Source: Brachybacterium sp. P6-10-X1
GTDB taxonomy: Bacteria > Actinomycetota > Actinomycetes > Actinomycetales > Dermabacteraceae
Direction of reading: 5' to 3'
NCBI RefSeq assembly: GCF_001969445.1
Contig: NZ_CP017297.1
Coordinates: forward strand, 3,224,001-3,288,000
DNA: 64,000 nt
The notes below the pieces were generated by a model. The model saw only the letters and a program-made list of their open reading frames with translations, did no database searches and was not told the origin of the DNA. Positions 25,731 through 35,678 of this stretch are shown in pieces. Each line of letters opens with the position of its first letter. Position 1 is the stretch's first letter. The translations under genes and the position numbers were made by a program.

Positions 25731-26393
25731 ATGACCGCCTTCGCCCCGTTCTCCACCGTGCACCCGCCCTTCGGCCTCGTCATCACGGCCGGGGACCTCA
25801 CCCTGCGTCCGCTCGCCGACGCGGACCTGCCGGAGTACGCCGCGCTGATCCGTCGGCCGATCTTCGCCGACCCCGACTCCCCGCACGTGTTCGGCTGGTA
25901 CCGCCATGACCCCGACACCCGGGTGCGGGAGGCGCTGCGCTTCCAGTGGCGGCTGCGCGCCGAGCTGACCGCCGAGCAGTGGACGATGCCGCTGGGGATC
26001 TGGGCCGACGGGCGCCTCATCGGGTGCCAGGACATCGCCGCGCACCGCTTCGCCGAACGCCGCACCGTCACCTCGGGCTCCTGGCTCACGCGCGACGCGC
26101 ACGGGAAGGGCTGGGGCACGCTCATGCGCCAGGCGATGCTGACCGTCGCCTTCGACCACCTGGGAGCACAGCGTGCCGAGTCGGCCGCCGTGATGGGCAA
26201 CGACGCCTCCTTCGCCGTCTCGCGCCGCTGCGGCTACGCGGACAACGGCACCCAGATGTCCACCGAGCCCGGCCCGGCCGTGCTCCAACAGCGCTTCCTG
26301 CTGACCCCCGAGCAGTTCCGGCGGCCGGAGGTGCCGGTGGAGGTCGAGGGCGTCACCGCGGAGCTGCTGGCGCTGCTCGGCGCCTCGTCGTGA
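25731..26393 (+). CDS. GNAT family N-acetyltransferase
   Basis: A 220-residue protein with the RimJ/RimL-like fold. LTLRPLADADLPEYAAL opens it and MPLGIWADGRLIGCQDI forms the central strands. The acetyl-CoA loop is DAHGKGWGTLMRQAM near residue 125, followed by NDASFAVSRRCGY, equivalent to the usual N-x-AS-x-R-V-x-EK-x-GF. The C-terminal ~35 residues extend past the core. The substrate is unknown. It stands alone between hsp20 and a strong hairpin. Confidence 0.82.
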   Translation: MTAFAPFSTVHPPFGLVITAGDLTLRPLADADLPEYAALIRRPIFADPDSPHVFGWYRHDPDTRVREALRFQWRLRAELTAEQWTMPLGIWADGRLIGCQDIAAHRFAERRTVTSGSWLTRDAHGKGWGTLMRQAMLTVAFDHLGAQRAESAAVMGNDASFAVSRRCGYADNGTQMSTEPGPAVLQQRFLLTPEQFRRPEVPVEVEGVTAELLALLGASS

Positions 26394-26407
26394 CATCCAC
26401 CGGCGCG

Positions 26408-26450
26408 GGGCGAGCACGCAGGAGCCGTGTGAACGGCTCGTTGCTCGCCC
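26408..26450. terminator. compound hairpin between convergent genes
   Basis: An outer stem GGGCGAGCA/TGCTCGCCC (26408-26416, 26442-26450) encloses a perfect inner stem GAGCCGT/ACGGCTC with a GTGA loop. It separates the GNAT gene from the ABC exporter pair. No T-tract. Confidence 0.7.
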
Positions 26451-26519
26451 AGCGCCAGTGGATACGACGGCGCGGGAGAGCGGGGTGACGTCACGGGGCG
26501 AGCCGTCCGGGCACGCGCC

Positions 26520-28331
26520 TCACATCGATTCCTGCCACGCCTGGTAGAGCGCGGCGAAGCGGCCGCCGGCGGCGACCAGCTCGGTGGGGGAGCCGTCCTC
26601 GACGACCTCGCCGCCGTGGACGACGAGCACACGGTCGGCGATCATCACCGTGGTCAGGCGGTGCGCGATGATCAGCGAGGTGCGGTGCCCCAGAAGCTTC
26701 GTCAGCCCCTCCTGCACCATCCGCTCCGAGGGGATGTCCAGCGAGCTGGTCGCCTCGTCGAGGATCAGCACGCGGGGATCGGCGAGGAAGGCGCGGGCGA
26801 AGGAGATCAGCTGGCGCTGGCCGGCCGAGACGCGCCCGCCGCGCTTGTTCACGTCGGTGTCGTAGCCGTAGGGGAGCTGCTCGATGAAGGAGTCCGCTCC
26901 GATGGCCTCCGCCGCGGTCTCGATCTCCTCGCGGCTCGCCCCGGGCTTGCCGAGCGCGATGTTGTCCGCGACGGTCCCGGAGAACAGGTAGGCCTCCTGG
27001 GTGACCATGACGATGTTGCGGGTCAGATCCTCCATGGAGATGTCCCGCAGGTCCACGTCGTCGAGTCGCACGCTGCCCTCGGTCGCGTCGTAGAAGCGGG
27101 AGATGAGCTTGGCGACGGTGGACTTGCCGGCACCGGTCTGGCCCACCAGGGCGATCGTCTGCCCGGCGGGGATGTGCAGGTCCATCGGCTGCAGCACCAG
27201 CGGCCCGTCGGCCGTGTAGCGGAAGGAGACGTCCTCGAAGTCGATCTTGCCGCTGGAGGCGGGCAGCGGCGTGGGCTCGGTCGCCTCCTGGACGTGGGGC
27301 TGCACGGCCAGCAGGTTCGCGATCTTCTCGAGCGCCGAGACCGCGGACTGGAAGGCGTTGTAGAAGTTCGCGATCTCGTCGACCGGTTGGAAGAAGCGCC
27401 GCGCGTACAGCACCAGCGCCACCAGGGTGCCGACCTCCAGGTCCCCGTTGAGCGCACGGAACCCGCCGACGACCAGCACGGCGGCGATGGTGACGTTCGC
27501 CAGGATGCGCAGCGCGGGCTGGTAGATGCCGAACACGTTGACGGACCGCAGCGAGGCGTCGCGGTAGTCCTGGGCGAGGGTGTCGAACTCCTTCTGGTTG
27601 CGGTCCTCCTTGCGGAACGCCTTGACCGCGCGGATGCCGGCCATGGCCTCGACGAAGTGGACGATGAGCCGCGCCGAGTGGGTGCGGATCGCGCGGTACT
27701 CGATGCTGGAGCGCTTCTGGAACCACATCGTCAGCAGCACGCAGGGGATCAGCATCAGGAGCATCACGACCCCGGTCACCCAGTCGCTCCAGACGATCAG
27801 CACGATCGTGAACACCATCGACAGCGACGCGCCGACCATGACGTTCACGCCCGAGTCCAGCAACTGGCGCAGCGCCTCCATGTCGGAGGTCTGCCGCGAG
27901 ACGATGCGTCCCGACGTGTAGCTCTCGTGGAACTCGAGGTCCTGGCGCTGGGTGAAGCGGAAGACCCTCCGGCGCAGCGCCAGCAGCATGCGCTGGCCGA
28001 CCACCACCGACTGGCGCACGTAGCCGAAGGTCAGCACGCCGCCGACGACCGCCGCGGCGACCGTCAGCGCCGCGGCCTGTATGGCACGGCCGGGATCCCC
28101 GGCCTGGAGCGCGGGCAGGCCGGTGTTGATGCCCCAGCCGATGATGGCGGGACCGGCGACGACCGCCAGCTGGGCGATCACCACCATGATGCCCATGACC
28201 ACGAACTGGCCCTTGACCGGGGAGATCAGCTCTCCGAGCAGGGCGAAGGAGCGTCGGCGAGAGTCCTTGACCTCGGCGGCGTCCGGCGTGTGCTGCTCGT
28301 CATCGCGGTTGTTCTCGACCGTGGCGGTCAT
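26520..28331 (-). CDS. ABC exporter half-transporter (catalytic partner)
   Basis: A 603-residue TMD-NBD protein. Six helices lie within residues 40-320. Walker A is GQTGAGKST near 395, the signature is the variant VSAGQ, Walker B is VLILDEATSSLD with an intact catalytic Glu, and the H-loop is IIAHRL. Its start overlaps the stop of the upstream gene (ATGA). Pairs of this kind act as heterodimeric multidrug or lipid exporters such as BmrCD or TM287/288. The substrate is unknown. Confidence 0.9.
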   Translation of the reverse strand: MTATVENNRDDEQHTPDAAEVKDSRRRSFALLGELISPVKGQFVVMGIMVVIAQLAVVAGPAIIGWGINTGLPALQAGDPGRAIQAAALTVAAAVVGGVLTFGYVRQSVVVGQRMLLALRRRVFRFTQRQDLEFHESYTSGRIVSRQTSDMEALRQLLDSGVNVMVGASLSMVFTIVLIVWSDWVTGVVMLLMLIPCVLLTMWFQKRSSIEYRAIRTHSARLIVHFVEAMAGIRAVKAFRKEDRNQKEFDTLAQDYRDASLRSVNVFGIYQPALRILANVTIAAVLVVGGFRALNGDLEVGTLVALVLYARRFFQPVDEIANFYNAFQSAVSALEKIANLLAVQPHVQEATEPTPLPASSGKIDFEDVSFRYTADGPLVLQPMDLHIPAGQTIALVGQTGAGKSTVAKLISRFYDATEGSVRLDDVDLRDISMEDLTRNIVMVTQEAYLFSGTVADNIALGKPGASREEIETAAEAIGADSFIEQLPYGYDTDVNKRGGRVSAGQRQLISFARAFLADPRVLILDEATSSLDIPSERMVQEGLTKLLGHRTSLIIAHRLTTVMIADRVLVVHGGEVVEDGSPTELVAAGGRFAALYQAWQESM

Positions 28332-30307
28332 CGCTGCTCCTCCCCGTCCTCGCCCTCGGGCCGTCGGCCCCCGACGGAGGGAGTCCCGGCGGTCACGGCC
28401 TGTTCGCGGTCCGCGTCGGTCGCGGGGTCGCCCGGTGGGGCGGCCGAGGGGGTGCCCTCCGGGCCCGCGGTCGGCGGCTCGTCCCGGGCGGCCCGCTGGA
28501 TCGCGGCCAGCTCCAGCTCCCCGGTGAGGGTCTCGATGTCCTGGTCGCGTCGGGCCTCCTCGGCCTGATTGGCGATCACCCAGCGGTAGCGGGGCGAGGA
28601 CTTCAGCAGCTCCGTGTGGGTGCCGACGGCGACCACGCGGCCGCGGTCCAGCAGCGCGACCCGGTCGGCGAGGGCCACGGTCGAGGTGCGGTGGGCGACG
28701 ATCAGCGTCGTCGTGCCCTCGAGCACCTCGCGCAGGCGCGTGGTGACCGTCTCCTCCGTCTTGGTGTCCAGCGCGGACAGCGGATCGTCCAGCAGCAGCA
28801 CCGCGGGCTTGGCCGCGATCGAGCGCGCCAGGGCGAGGCGCTGGCGCTGGCCGCCGGACAGGCTCATCCCCTCCTCCCCGATCGGGGTGTCCACGCCGTC
28901 GGGGAGGTCGAAGGCGAAGGTGGCGTCGGCCGTGCGCAGAGCGAGGTCCAGCAGCTGTTCGCGCTCCGGGTCGGAGAGCGCGGGGTTCGCGCCCAGCAGC
29001 ACGTTCTCGCGCACCGAGTCGGAGAACAAGGTGGCGTCCTCGAAGGCGAAGGCGGTCAGGGTGCGCAGGGCGACCAGGTCCATGGCGCGCACATCGACGC
29101 CGTCGATGGTGAGCGAGCCGCCGGAGACCTCGTACAGGCGGGGCACCAGCTGCAGCAGGGTCGACTTGCCGCTGCCGGTCACGCCCACCAGGGCCATGGT
29201 CTCGCCGGGGCGGATCTCGAGGTCCACGCCGTCCAGCACGTCGCCGACGTGGTCCGGGGCGTCCTGGTACCGGAAGTGGACGCCCTCCAGGCGGACGGCG
29301 CCCACGGCGCGGGCGGGATCGACGGGGGCCGGGTCCGACGGTGAGGTGATCGCATTGGCCGCGTCCATCACCTCGTAATGGCGGTCCAGCGCCGTGGTCG
29401 CGTTGACGGCCTGGCCCAGCAGCATGCCGAGCTGCCGCACCGGGCCCACCACCAAGGTGGCGGTGGCGAAGTACGAGGCCAGCTGGCCGGTGGTGATCGC
29501 GTCGTTCGCGGTCAGGTACAGCCCCGCCAGCAGCGCGATGCCGAGCGCGAGCTCGGGGAGCATGAACATCGACATGTCGAAGCGCGCGATCGCGGTGGCC
29601 TTGCGCACCTCCGTGCGGCGCAGCTCGTCGGCCTGATCCGTGAAGTCCTCGAGCGCGGTGGGGCCGCGCCCGAAGGCCTTCAGCACGCGGATGCCCTGCA
29701 CCGACTGCTCGATGGTGGTGGCCAGGTCGCCGTTCTGGTCCTGGGCGCGGCGCGAGAGCACGGAGAAGCTGCGGTTGAAGCGGTAGGCGATCACCGAGAC
29801 CGGCACCGCGGCCAGGAAGAAGATGATCGCGAGGATGCCGGAGGAGCGCCACAGCAGCGCCATCCCCACCACGATCGTCACCGAGCTGGTCACGACCATG
29901 ATCATCCCGAAGGCGATCCAGCGACGGATCTGATTGATGTCGCTGAGCATGCGTGAGAGCAGCTGGCCGGAGCTCCATCCGTCGTGGAAGGACACGGGCA
30001 TGTGCTGGAGCTTCTCGTAGAAGTTCACGCGGATCTGCTTCTCGACCGTGGTCGAGGGGGCCACGGCGAAGGTGCGCCGCATCCAGATCAGCGTCGCTTC
30101 GACCAGGCCGAGGGCCAGCACGATCGCGCCCCCGGTCCAGATGGTCGAGGCCACGGCGTCGGTCTCGAGGCGGTTGACGATGAATTCGAGGACCTGGGGG
30201 ATCATCAGCGCCACGAGGGAGGCGGCGAGGGCGCTGAACAGGCCCAGATAGAGGCGGAATCGGATGGGGCGGACCGTCTGCCAGAGGCGACTCATGGTGC
30301 CGAGCAT
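28328..30307 (-). CDS. ABC exporter half-transporter (degenerate-site partner)
   Basis: A 659-residue TMD-NBD protein. Walker A is GVTGSGKST, the signature LSGGQ is canonical, but Walker B reads VLLLDDPLSALD with Asp in place of the catalytic Glu. This is the hallmark of the non-consensus ATPase site in heterodimeric exporters. The C-terminal ~70 residues are Glu/Pro/Ala-rich and unlike the family. Two starts are possible (30307 and 30295); the second begins directly with the conserved SRLWQ. A TAGGCT hexamer (minus strand, 30364-30369) may be the -10. First gene of the two-gene operon. Confidence 0.9.
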   Translation of the reverse strand: MLGTMSRLWQTVRPIRFRLYLGLFSALAASLVALMIPQVLEFIVNRLETDAVASTIWTGGAIVLALGLVEATLIWMRRTFAVAPSTTVEKQIRVNFYEKLQHMPVSFHDGWSSGQLLSRMLSDINQIRRWIAFGMIMVVTSSVTIVVGMALLWRSSGILAIIFFLAAVPVSVIAYRFNRSFSVLSRRAQDQNGDLATTIEQSVQGIRVLKAFGRGPTALEDFTDQADELRRTEVRKATAIARFDMSMFMLPELALGIALLAGLYLTANDAITTGQLASYFATATLVVGPVRQLGMLLGQAVNATTALDRHYEVMDAANAITSPSDPAPVDPARAVGAVRLEGVHFRYQDAPDHVGDVLDGVDLEIRPGETMALVGVTGSGKSTLLQLVPRLYEVSGGSLTIDGVDVRAMDLVALRTLTAFAFEDATLFSDSVRENVLLGANPALSDPEREQLLDLALRTADATFAFDLPDGVDTPIGEEGMSLSGGQRQRLALARSIAAKPAVLLLDDPLSALDTKTEETVTTRLREVLEGTTTLIVAHRTSTVALADRVALLDRGRVVAVGTHTELLKSSPRYRWVIANQAEEARRDQDIETLTGELELAAIQRAARDEPPTAGPEGTPSAAPPGDPATDADREQAVTAGTPSVGGRRPEGEDGEEQR

Positions 30308-30536
30308 GGGGAAAGGGGACCTCAGTGGATATGCGCTGTCCCGGCGGTCGGGAACGGTGTCTTAGCCTAGTCAACTATTCCCACGATGGATAGCGCTTCA
30401 GCGCCGCGTCGTCGATGCATCACGATGCCGACGACCGATGACCTCGTCGACAGCGGTCGCCGGCGTGCCTCGTGCGACGGGCGGATCCTGGCGGCAGGAG
30501 GGGCGCGGGTCCTCGCCGCGGCTGCCGCGCGCCGGC

Positions 30537-30890
30537 TCAGGCGTCGGGCTCGGCGGGGGTCCACTCGCCGTAGGCGGCGTCGGACAGCAGCGCCGCGGCG
30601 CCGGCGGTCGCGGCGGTCACGGTGAGCACCGCCGGCCAGGAGCCGATCTTTTTCGCGAGCGGGTGGGAGAGGCCGAAGCCGACCACGTAGGTCGCGCCGA
30701 GCACGGCGGTGGTGGCGGGTCCGCGGCGCGCCAGCCAGGTGCGGCCGGCGTAGATCCCGGCGGCGGCCAGGACGACGCCGCCGAGCGGGCGGATGCCGGT
30801 CTCGCGGGCGGTCAGCCAGCCGCCGATCAGCCCCGCGGTGACGACGGAGGCGGTGTTCACGGACTCGGCGGGTTTGATCGCGGTGCTCAT
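30537..30890 (-). CDS. small membrane protein, unknown function
   Basis: A 117-residue protein with about four hydrophobic segments (SVVTAGLIGGWLTARE, PLGGVVLAAAGIYAG, TAVLGATYVVGFGLSHPLAKK, VLTVTAATAGAAALLSDA). The pattern, with SHPLAKKIGSWP between helices, recurs in many actinobacterial proteins of unknown role. ATG at 30890 lies 8 nt from TAGGCT at 30899-30904. The frame is open upstream into the Fic remnant, but the promoter and the start of recognisable protein favour an independent gene. Confidence 0.72.
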   Translation of the reverse strand: MSTAIKPAESVNTASVVTAGLIGGWLTARETGIRPLGGVVLAAAGIYAGRTWLARRGPATTAVLGATYVVGFGLSHPLAKKIGSWPAVLTVTAATAGAAALLSDAAYGEWTPAEPDA

Positions 30891-31350
30891 GGCCCCGAAG
30901 CCTACGCCGGGCCCGTGTGTGTTCTCTGAGGAGTGGCGCTCGAGCAGAGCGCGGATGAGTCGCGAACGGGCAGAAGCGTCCGGTCCGAGAGCCGTGGTGA
31001 GATCTCGCGACCGAAAAGGCGTCCCGGATGCGACGGCGGTCAAGGCGGAAGCCTCGGGCCCAGTGAGTTGGGCCGCACGCAGTGCTCGGTCGATCGACGA
31101 GGTGACCAGGCGGCTCAAGGCGCCCCCTTGAGCCAGGTGGTGCAGCGCCTCGAGATCGCGGAGCAGCCCGTCGAGGACGAAGTCCGCCCATTCGACGAGG
31201 GCATCGTTGTCGAGAGTGTCGGCTGCGGAGAGGCGTTCGCAGTACTGTCCGCGATCAGCTCCGAAGGCCGTCGTGGGGTTGACCGTCTGGTACTCGACGT
31301 GAGGAGCGAAGCCGTTGGTGCGGATCATCGCGTAGGAGAACAGCCGGGGA
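30891..31350 (-). pseudogene. remnant of a Fic family protein (C-terminal part)
   Basis: On the minus strand, residues encoded from about 31350 read RLFSYAMIRTNGF, NPTTAFGADRGQYCERL and WADFVLDGLLRDL. These correspond to the C-terminal half of Fic/Doc-domain AMPylation proteins. LTTALGPDASARSRLIRALLER near 31000 matches their winged-helix end. The HPFx(D/E)GN catalytic core and the usual C-terminus are absent, and the frame runs without a stop into the next gene. It is therefore a decayed fragment, probably inactive. A/T-richer DNA follows at 31470-31570. Confidence 0.65.
30899..30904 (-). promoter_or_regulatory. -10 hexamer of small membrane protein gene
   Basis: TAGGCT on the minus strand, 8 nt before the ATG at 30890. 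Confidence 0.45.
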
Positions 31351-31653
31351 GATGCTCGGTCGTCCGAGGGAGGCCGCCGCGAAGTCGTTACAGGGCGACG
31401 GCTTTCGAGGCGAGGGGTGAGTCGAAGAGGAAGCTCGGGACTCGCAGCCCATCGGCACCGTTCATGCGGGAATTGTAGACCGACCCGGCGACATTTGCGT
31501 ATGGGGTTGCATTTCGCCTGGTAGGAAGGACATAAAGACGGATCTGGATGCCTCTACAGTTTCGCTACGCTCTCGGCTGATTTGCGTCAGCGGCGTCCGC
31601 GGCGCCCATCGACGCTCTCTCCGCGCCGTGTGGATCTCCTCAGCGGGCGCCCC

Positions 31654-33057
<1,404 letters not shown>

Positions 33058-33063
33058 GTCGCC

Positions 33064-33069
33064 ATCGTA
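33064..33069 (-). promoter_or_regulatory. -10 hexamer of GH13 gene
   Basis: TACGAT on the minus strand, 6 nt before the ATG at 33057. Confidence 0.5.
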
Positions 33070-33168
33070 GGCGTGCGGTGTTCAATGGGGTTGGCCCCTC
33101 GCACACCGGGGATCAGCTGCACGACCGACGCCCCGCCCGACGCCGACCCCTGATGGAGAGCTCCCCCG

Positions 33169-33981
33169 ATGATCCGCATGCGCACCGACTTCTTCTCCGA
33201 GTCCCTCGGAATGGGCACCTCGATGGTGGTCCTGATGCCGCAGGCCGCCTCCGGGATCGGCATGGAGGGGGCCGACGGGGCTGCGAGGGCCGAGGGGGAT
33301 GGTGCGGCCGACGGGCACAGCGCCGCGGCCCCGGGCGTGCCGGTCCTCTACCTGCTGCACGGGCTCAGCGACGACTGCACGATCTGGGAGCGCCGCACCT
33401 CGATCGAGCGCTATGCCAGCGAGAAGGGCATCGCCGTGGTGATGCCCGAGGTGCGCCGCTCCTTCTATGCCGACGAGGCGGTGGGCGAGAAGTACTGGAC
33501 CTTCGTCGCCGAGGAGCTGCCGCGGCTGGTCGCGCGCACTGTCCGCGTCTCCACCGCCCGGGAGGACACGTTCGTCGCCGGGCTCTCGATGGGCGGCTTC
33601 GGTGCGTTCAAGCTGGCGCTGAACCATCCGGAGCGCTTCGCCGCTGCGGCCAGCCTCTCCGGTGCGCTGGATCCGGCCACGCTCGGGCTCGAGCACCACA
33701 CCGGCCACCTCGCCGAGCGCATCTGGGGCGGACGTGGCATCGCGGGCACCGCCGACGACCTCCTGGGCCGGCTCGGCGCCGTGGATCCGCTCTCGCTGCC
33801 CGCCCTGTTCCTGGACTGCGGGACCGAGGACGCCCTGGTCGAGCAGAACCACCGCTTCATCGACACCGCCGAGCACCGCAGCGTCGACCTCACCGCGCGT
33901 CTGCGCCCCGGCGACCACACCTGGGATTTCTGGGACCAGGGCATCCAGGACGTCCTGGACTGGCTGCCGATCCGTCGCTGA
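33169..33981 (+). CDS. alpha/beta-hydrolase esterase (EstA/esterase D-like)
   Basis: A 270-residue serine esterase. LYLLHGLSDDCTIWERRTSIERYA carries the oxyanion region and GLSMGGFGAFKLAL near residue 139 the nucleophile elbow. LFLDCGTEDALVEQN provides the Asp and PGDHTWDFWD the His. The family contains tributyrin esterases and S-formylglutathione hydrolase-like enzymes. A Gly/Ala-rich insertion (about residues 25-58) interrupts the N-terminal strands. MIRMRTDFFS has a second possible start at 33178. Divergent from the GH13 gene. Confidence 0.85.
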   Translation: MIRMRTDFFSESLGMGTSMVVLMPQAASGIGMEGADGAARAEGDGAADGHSAAAPGVPVLYLLHGLSDDCTIWERRTSIERYASEKGIAVVMPEVRRSFYADEAVGEKYWTFVAEELPRLVARTVRVSTAREDTFVAGLSMGGFGAFKLALNHPERFAAAASLSGALDPATLGLEHHTGHLAERIWGGRGIAGTADDLLGRLGAVDPLSLPALFLDCGTEDALVEQNHRFIDTAEHRSVDLTARLRPGDHTWDFWDQGIQDVLDWLPIRR

Positions 33982-34014
33982 CCGACGGCGGCTCGCCATC
34001 CGCCCGGGCCGCGG

Positions 34015-34070
34015 CCTCGCACCACCGCGCGGGGCATCGCGCCACCGCGCGGGGCCTCGTGCCGCCGCGG
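34015..34070. repeat. 20-bp tandem repeat
   Basis: Units at 34015-34034, 34035-34054 and 34055-34070 (partial) share the core CGC-CACCGCGCGGGG. They lie between the convergent esterase and small membrane protein genes. Confidence 0.8.
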
Positions 34071-34081
34071 CCGCCGTCCTC

Positions 34082-34459
34082 TCACCCGCCGACGAGGACC
34101 ACCACGGCGGCGAGCATCCAGATCGCCGTATTGCCGAGCAGGGCCCGGGCGCCGACCGGGTGGGCGTTCACCGCGGCGCGCCCGGCGAGGTCCTCGCGGC
34201 GCGGGGCGGGTCGGGTCGACGCGCGCCAGGTCGCCACCCCTGCTGCCGCCGCACACAGGGCCAGGACCGCCCACCAGGCGATCGCCGTCCACCCCGCCAT
34301 CGGGAGGACCAGCGACCCGGCGATCAGCACGATCCCGGCCCCGCATGCCTCGATCAGCACACGGCGCGGACCCGTCCAATGCCTCAGCTGGGCGATGGCA
34401 GCAGGGAGGAGGGTCGCCAGGAGGAACAGCGGGGCGATCACCGTCAGCAGCAGCGTCAT
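34082..34459 (-). CDS. small membrane protein, unknown function
   Basis: A 125-residue protein with about four membrane helices: VIAPLFLLATLLPAAIAQL, ACGAGIVLIAGSLVLPMAG, AIAWWAVLALCAAAAGVA and ALLGNTAIWMLAAVVVLVGG. Its ATG lies in an ATGA overlap with the serine hydrolase stop, so it is the third gene of the ArsR-hydrolase operon. No family recognised; coupling suggests that it works with the hydrolase. Confidence 0.75.
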   Translation of the reverse strand: MTLLLTVIAPLFLLATLLPAAIAQLRHWTGPRRVLIEACGAGIVLIAGSLVLPMAGWTAIAWWAVLALCAAAAGVATWRASTRPAPRREDLAGRAAVNAHPVGARALLGNTAIWMLAAVVVLVGG

Positions 34460-35676
34460 AGGTCGATGCTCCCGTCGATGATGCCGACTCCGAGGTCGTC
34501 GGGCGAGTGGGCCGAGGCGGTCATCAGGACGACGCCGCGACCGGAGTCCTGGTTGAATCCGCAGAATGCGGCGAACCCGCCGGTCATGCCGTTGTGCTGG
34601 ATGAGTTCCTCGCCGCTGTCGGTGCGCCGGATGCCCCAGACGATCCCGACCGAACGGCCCTCGCCGCGGTCCACGCGCGGCTCCAGGCCGGCGGCGCCGG
34701 GGTTCGATCCGTCCTGCATCGACGCCAGGTAGAGCGCCATGTCGTGCCCGGTGGAGCGGATCCCACCGGCCGGGCCGTAGCCGTGCATGGTCCAGGCTCC
34801 GGCGGACAGGCCCGAGCGGATGCGGCCGCGCGGGGCATCGGCGCCGACGTCCTCGAGGTCGAACGGGGCGCGTGTCCCGGACATGCCGAGCGGGTCGAGC
34901 AGCCGGGAGGTGAGCAGCTGCTGCCACGTGGAGCCGGCTCGGACCGCCAGCAGCTGACCGAGGAAGGCGACGCCCAGATTCGAGTAGCCGTACTCCCCGC
35001 GATCGGACAGGGAGGCGCTCAGCGCCGCATCGATCACGTCGTCGACGGAACTGCCCAGATAGGAGTCCTTGCGCAGCGCGATCATCGGCAGGCTCGTCAG
35101 CAGCGTCGTCAGCGGGAGGCGGGGGAGCCCGGAGGAATGGGAGGCGAGCTCGGCGAGCGTCACGTCGGCCACCTCGGCGCCGGCGGCGCGGTCGCCGAGC
35201 ATCTCGGCGACCGTCGTATCCAGGGAGACCTCGCCGCGCGTGACGGCGTCCATCAGCAGGGCGCCGGTGAAGGTCTTGGTCACCGACCCGATCTCGAATT
35301 CGGTGGTCTCGTCGGCCCCGAACCCGGCGAAGCGCTGCTGGTCCCGGTCCAGGACCGCGGCTGCGACCCGGTGGTGCCCATCCAGGTGCGGGCGGAGGGC
35401 GGCAGCGAGCTCTGCGTCGCCGTGCACGGGGCCCAGACGGGCCGGGCGGGGGCCCGCCGCGACCCCGGTGACCACGAGGACCGCTGCTGCCCCCGCGGCT
35501 CCGGCGAGAACGGCGCGGCGCGAGGGATCGGGCGTCGATCGAGGGGCGGGGTCGGGCGAGGGGCCGGACGTGGGCACCGAGGGGCCGGACGTGGGCTTGG
35601 AGGGGCCGGACGTGGGATCCGGTGGATCAGGTGTGGGTGGCCGCTCGGGTCGGCGCTCCAGCGGGACGTCGGGCAT
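34456..35676 (-). CDS. serine hydrolase, class C beta-lactamase/PBP-like
   Basis: A 406-residue secreted or anchored hydrolase. The N-terminus has a Pro/Ser-rich repeat, then a Tat-like signal SRRAVLAGAAGAAAVLVV near residues 52-69. The active site has S131-V-T-K134, the Tyr motif YSN in YGYSNLG near 229, and HNG in IQHNGMTGG near 364 (in place of KTG). Such enzymes act as D-Ala-D-Ala peptidases, esterases or beta-lactamases; which one cannot be told. It starts 2 nt after the ArsR stop and overlaps the next gene. Confidence 0.87.
   Translation of the reverse strand: MPDVPLERRPERPPTPDPPDPTSGPSKPTSGPSVPTSGPSPDPAPRSTPDPSRRAVLAGAAGAAAVLVVTGVAAGPRPARLGPVHGDAELAAALRPHLDGHHRVAAAVLDRDQQRFAGFGADETTEFEIGSVTKTFTGALLMDAVTRGEVSLDTTVAEMLGDRAAGAEVADVTLAELASHSSGLPRLPLTTLLTSLPMIALRKDSYLGSSVDDVIDAALSASLSDRGEYGYSNLGVAFLGQLLAVRAGSTWQQLLTSRLLDPLGMSGTRAPFDLEDVGADAPRGRIRSGLSAGAWTMHGYGPAGGIRSTGHDMALYLASMQDGSNPGAAGLEPRVDRGEGRSVGIVWGIRRTDSGEELIQHNGMTGGFAAFCGFNQDSGRGVVLMTASAHSPDDLGVGIIDGSIDL
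35558..35620 (-). repeat. 21-bp in-frame tandem repeat
   Basis: Three 21-bp units (35558-35578, 35579-35599, 35600-35620) encode PTSGPS(K/V/P)-type heptapeptides before the Tat-like signal of the serine hydrolase. Confidence 0.85.
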
Positions 35677-35678
35677 GC

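Noticed and set aside
30537..31328. A single 263-residue gene joining Fic-like and membrane segments
   Set aside because: The membrane part is a self-contained protein with its own -10 box, and the Fic part lacks its catalytic core; treated as relic plus gene.
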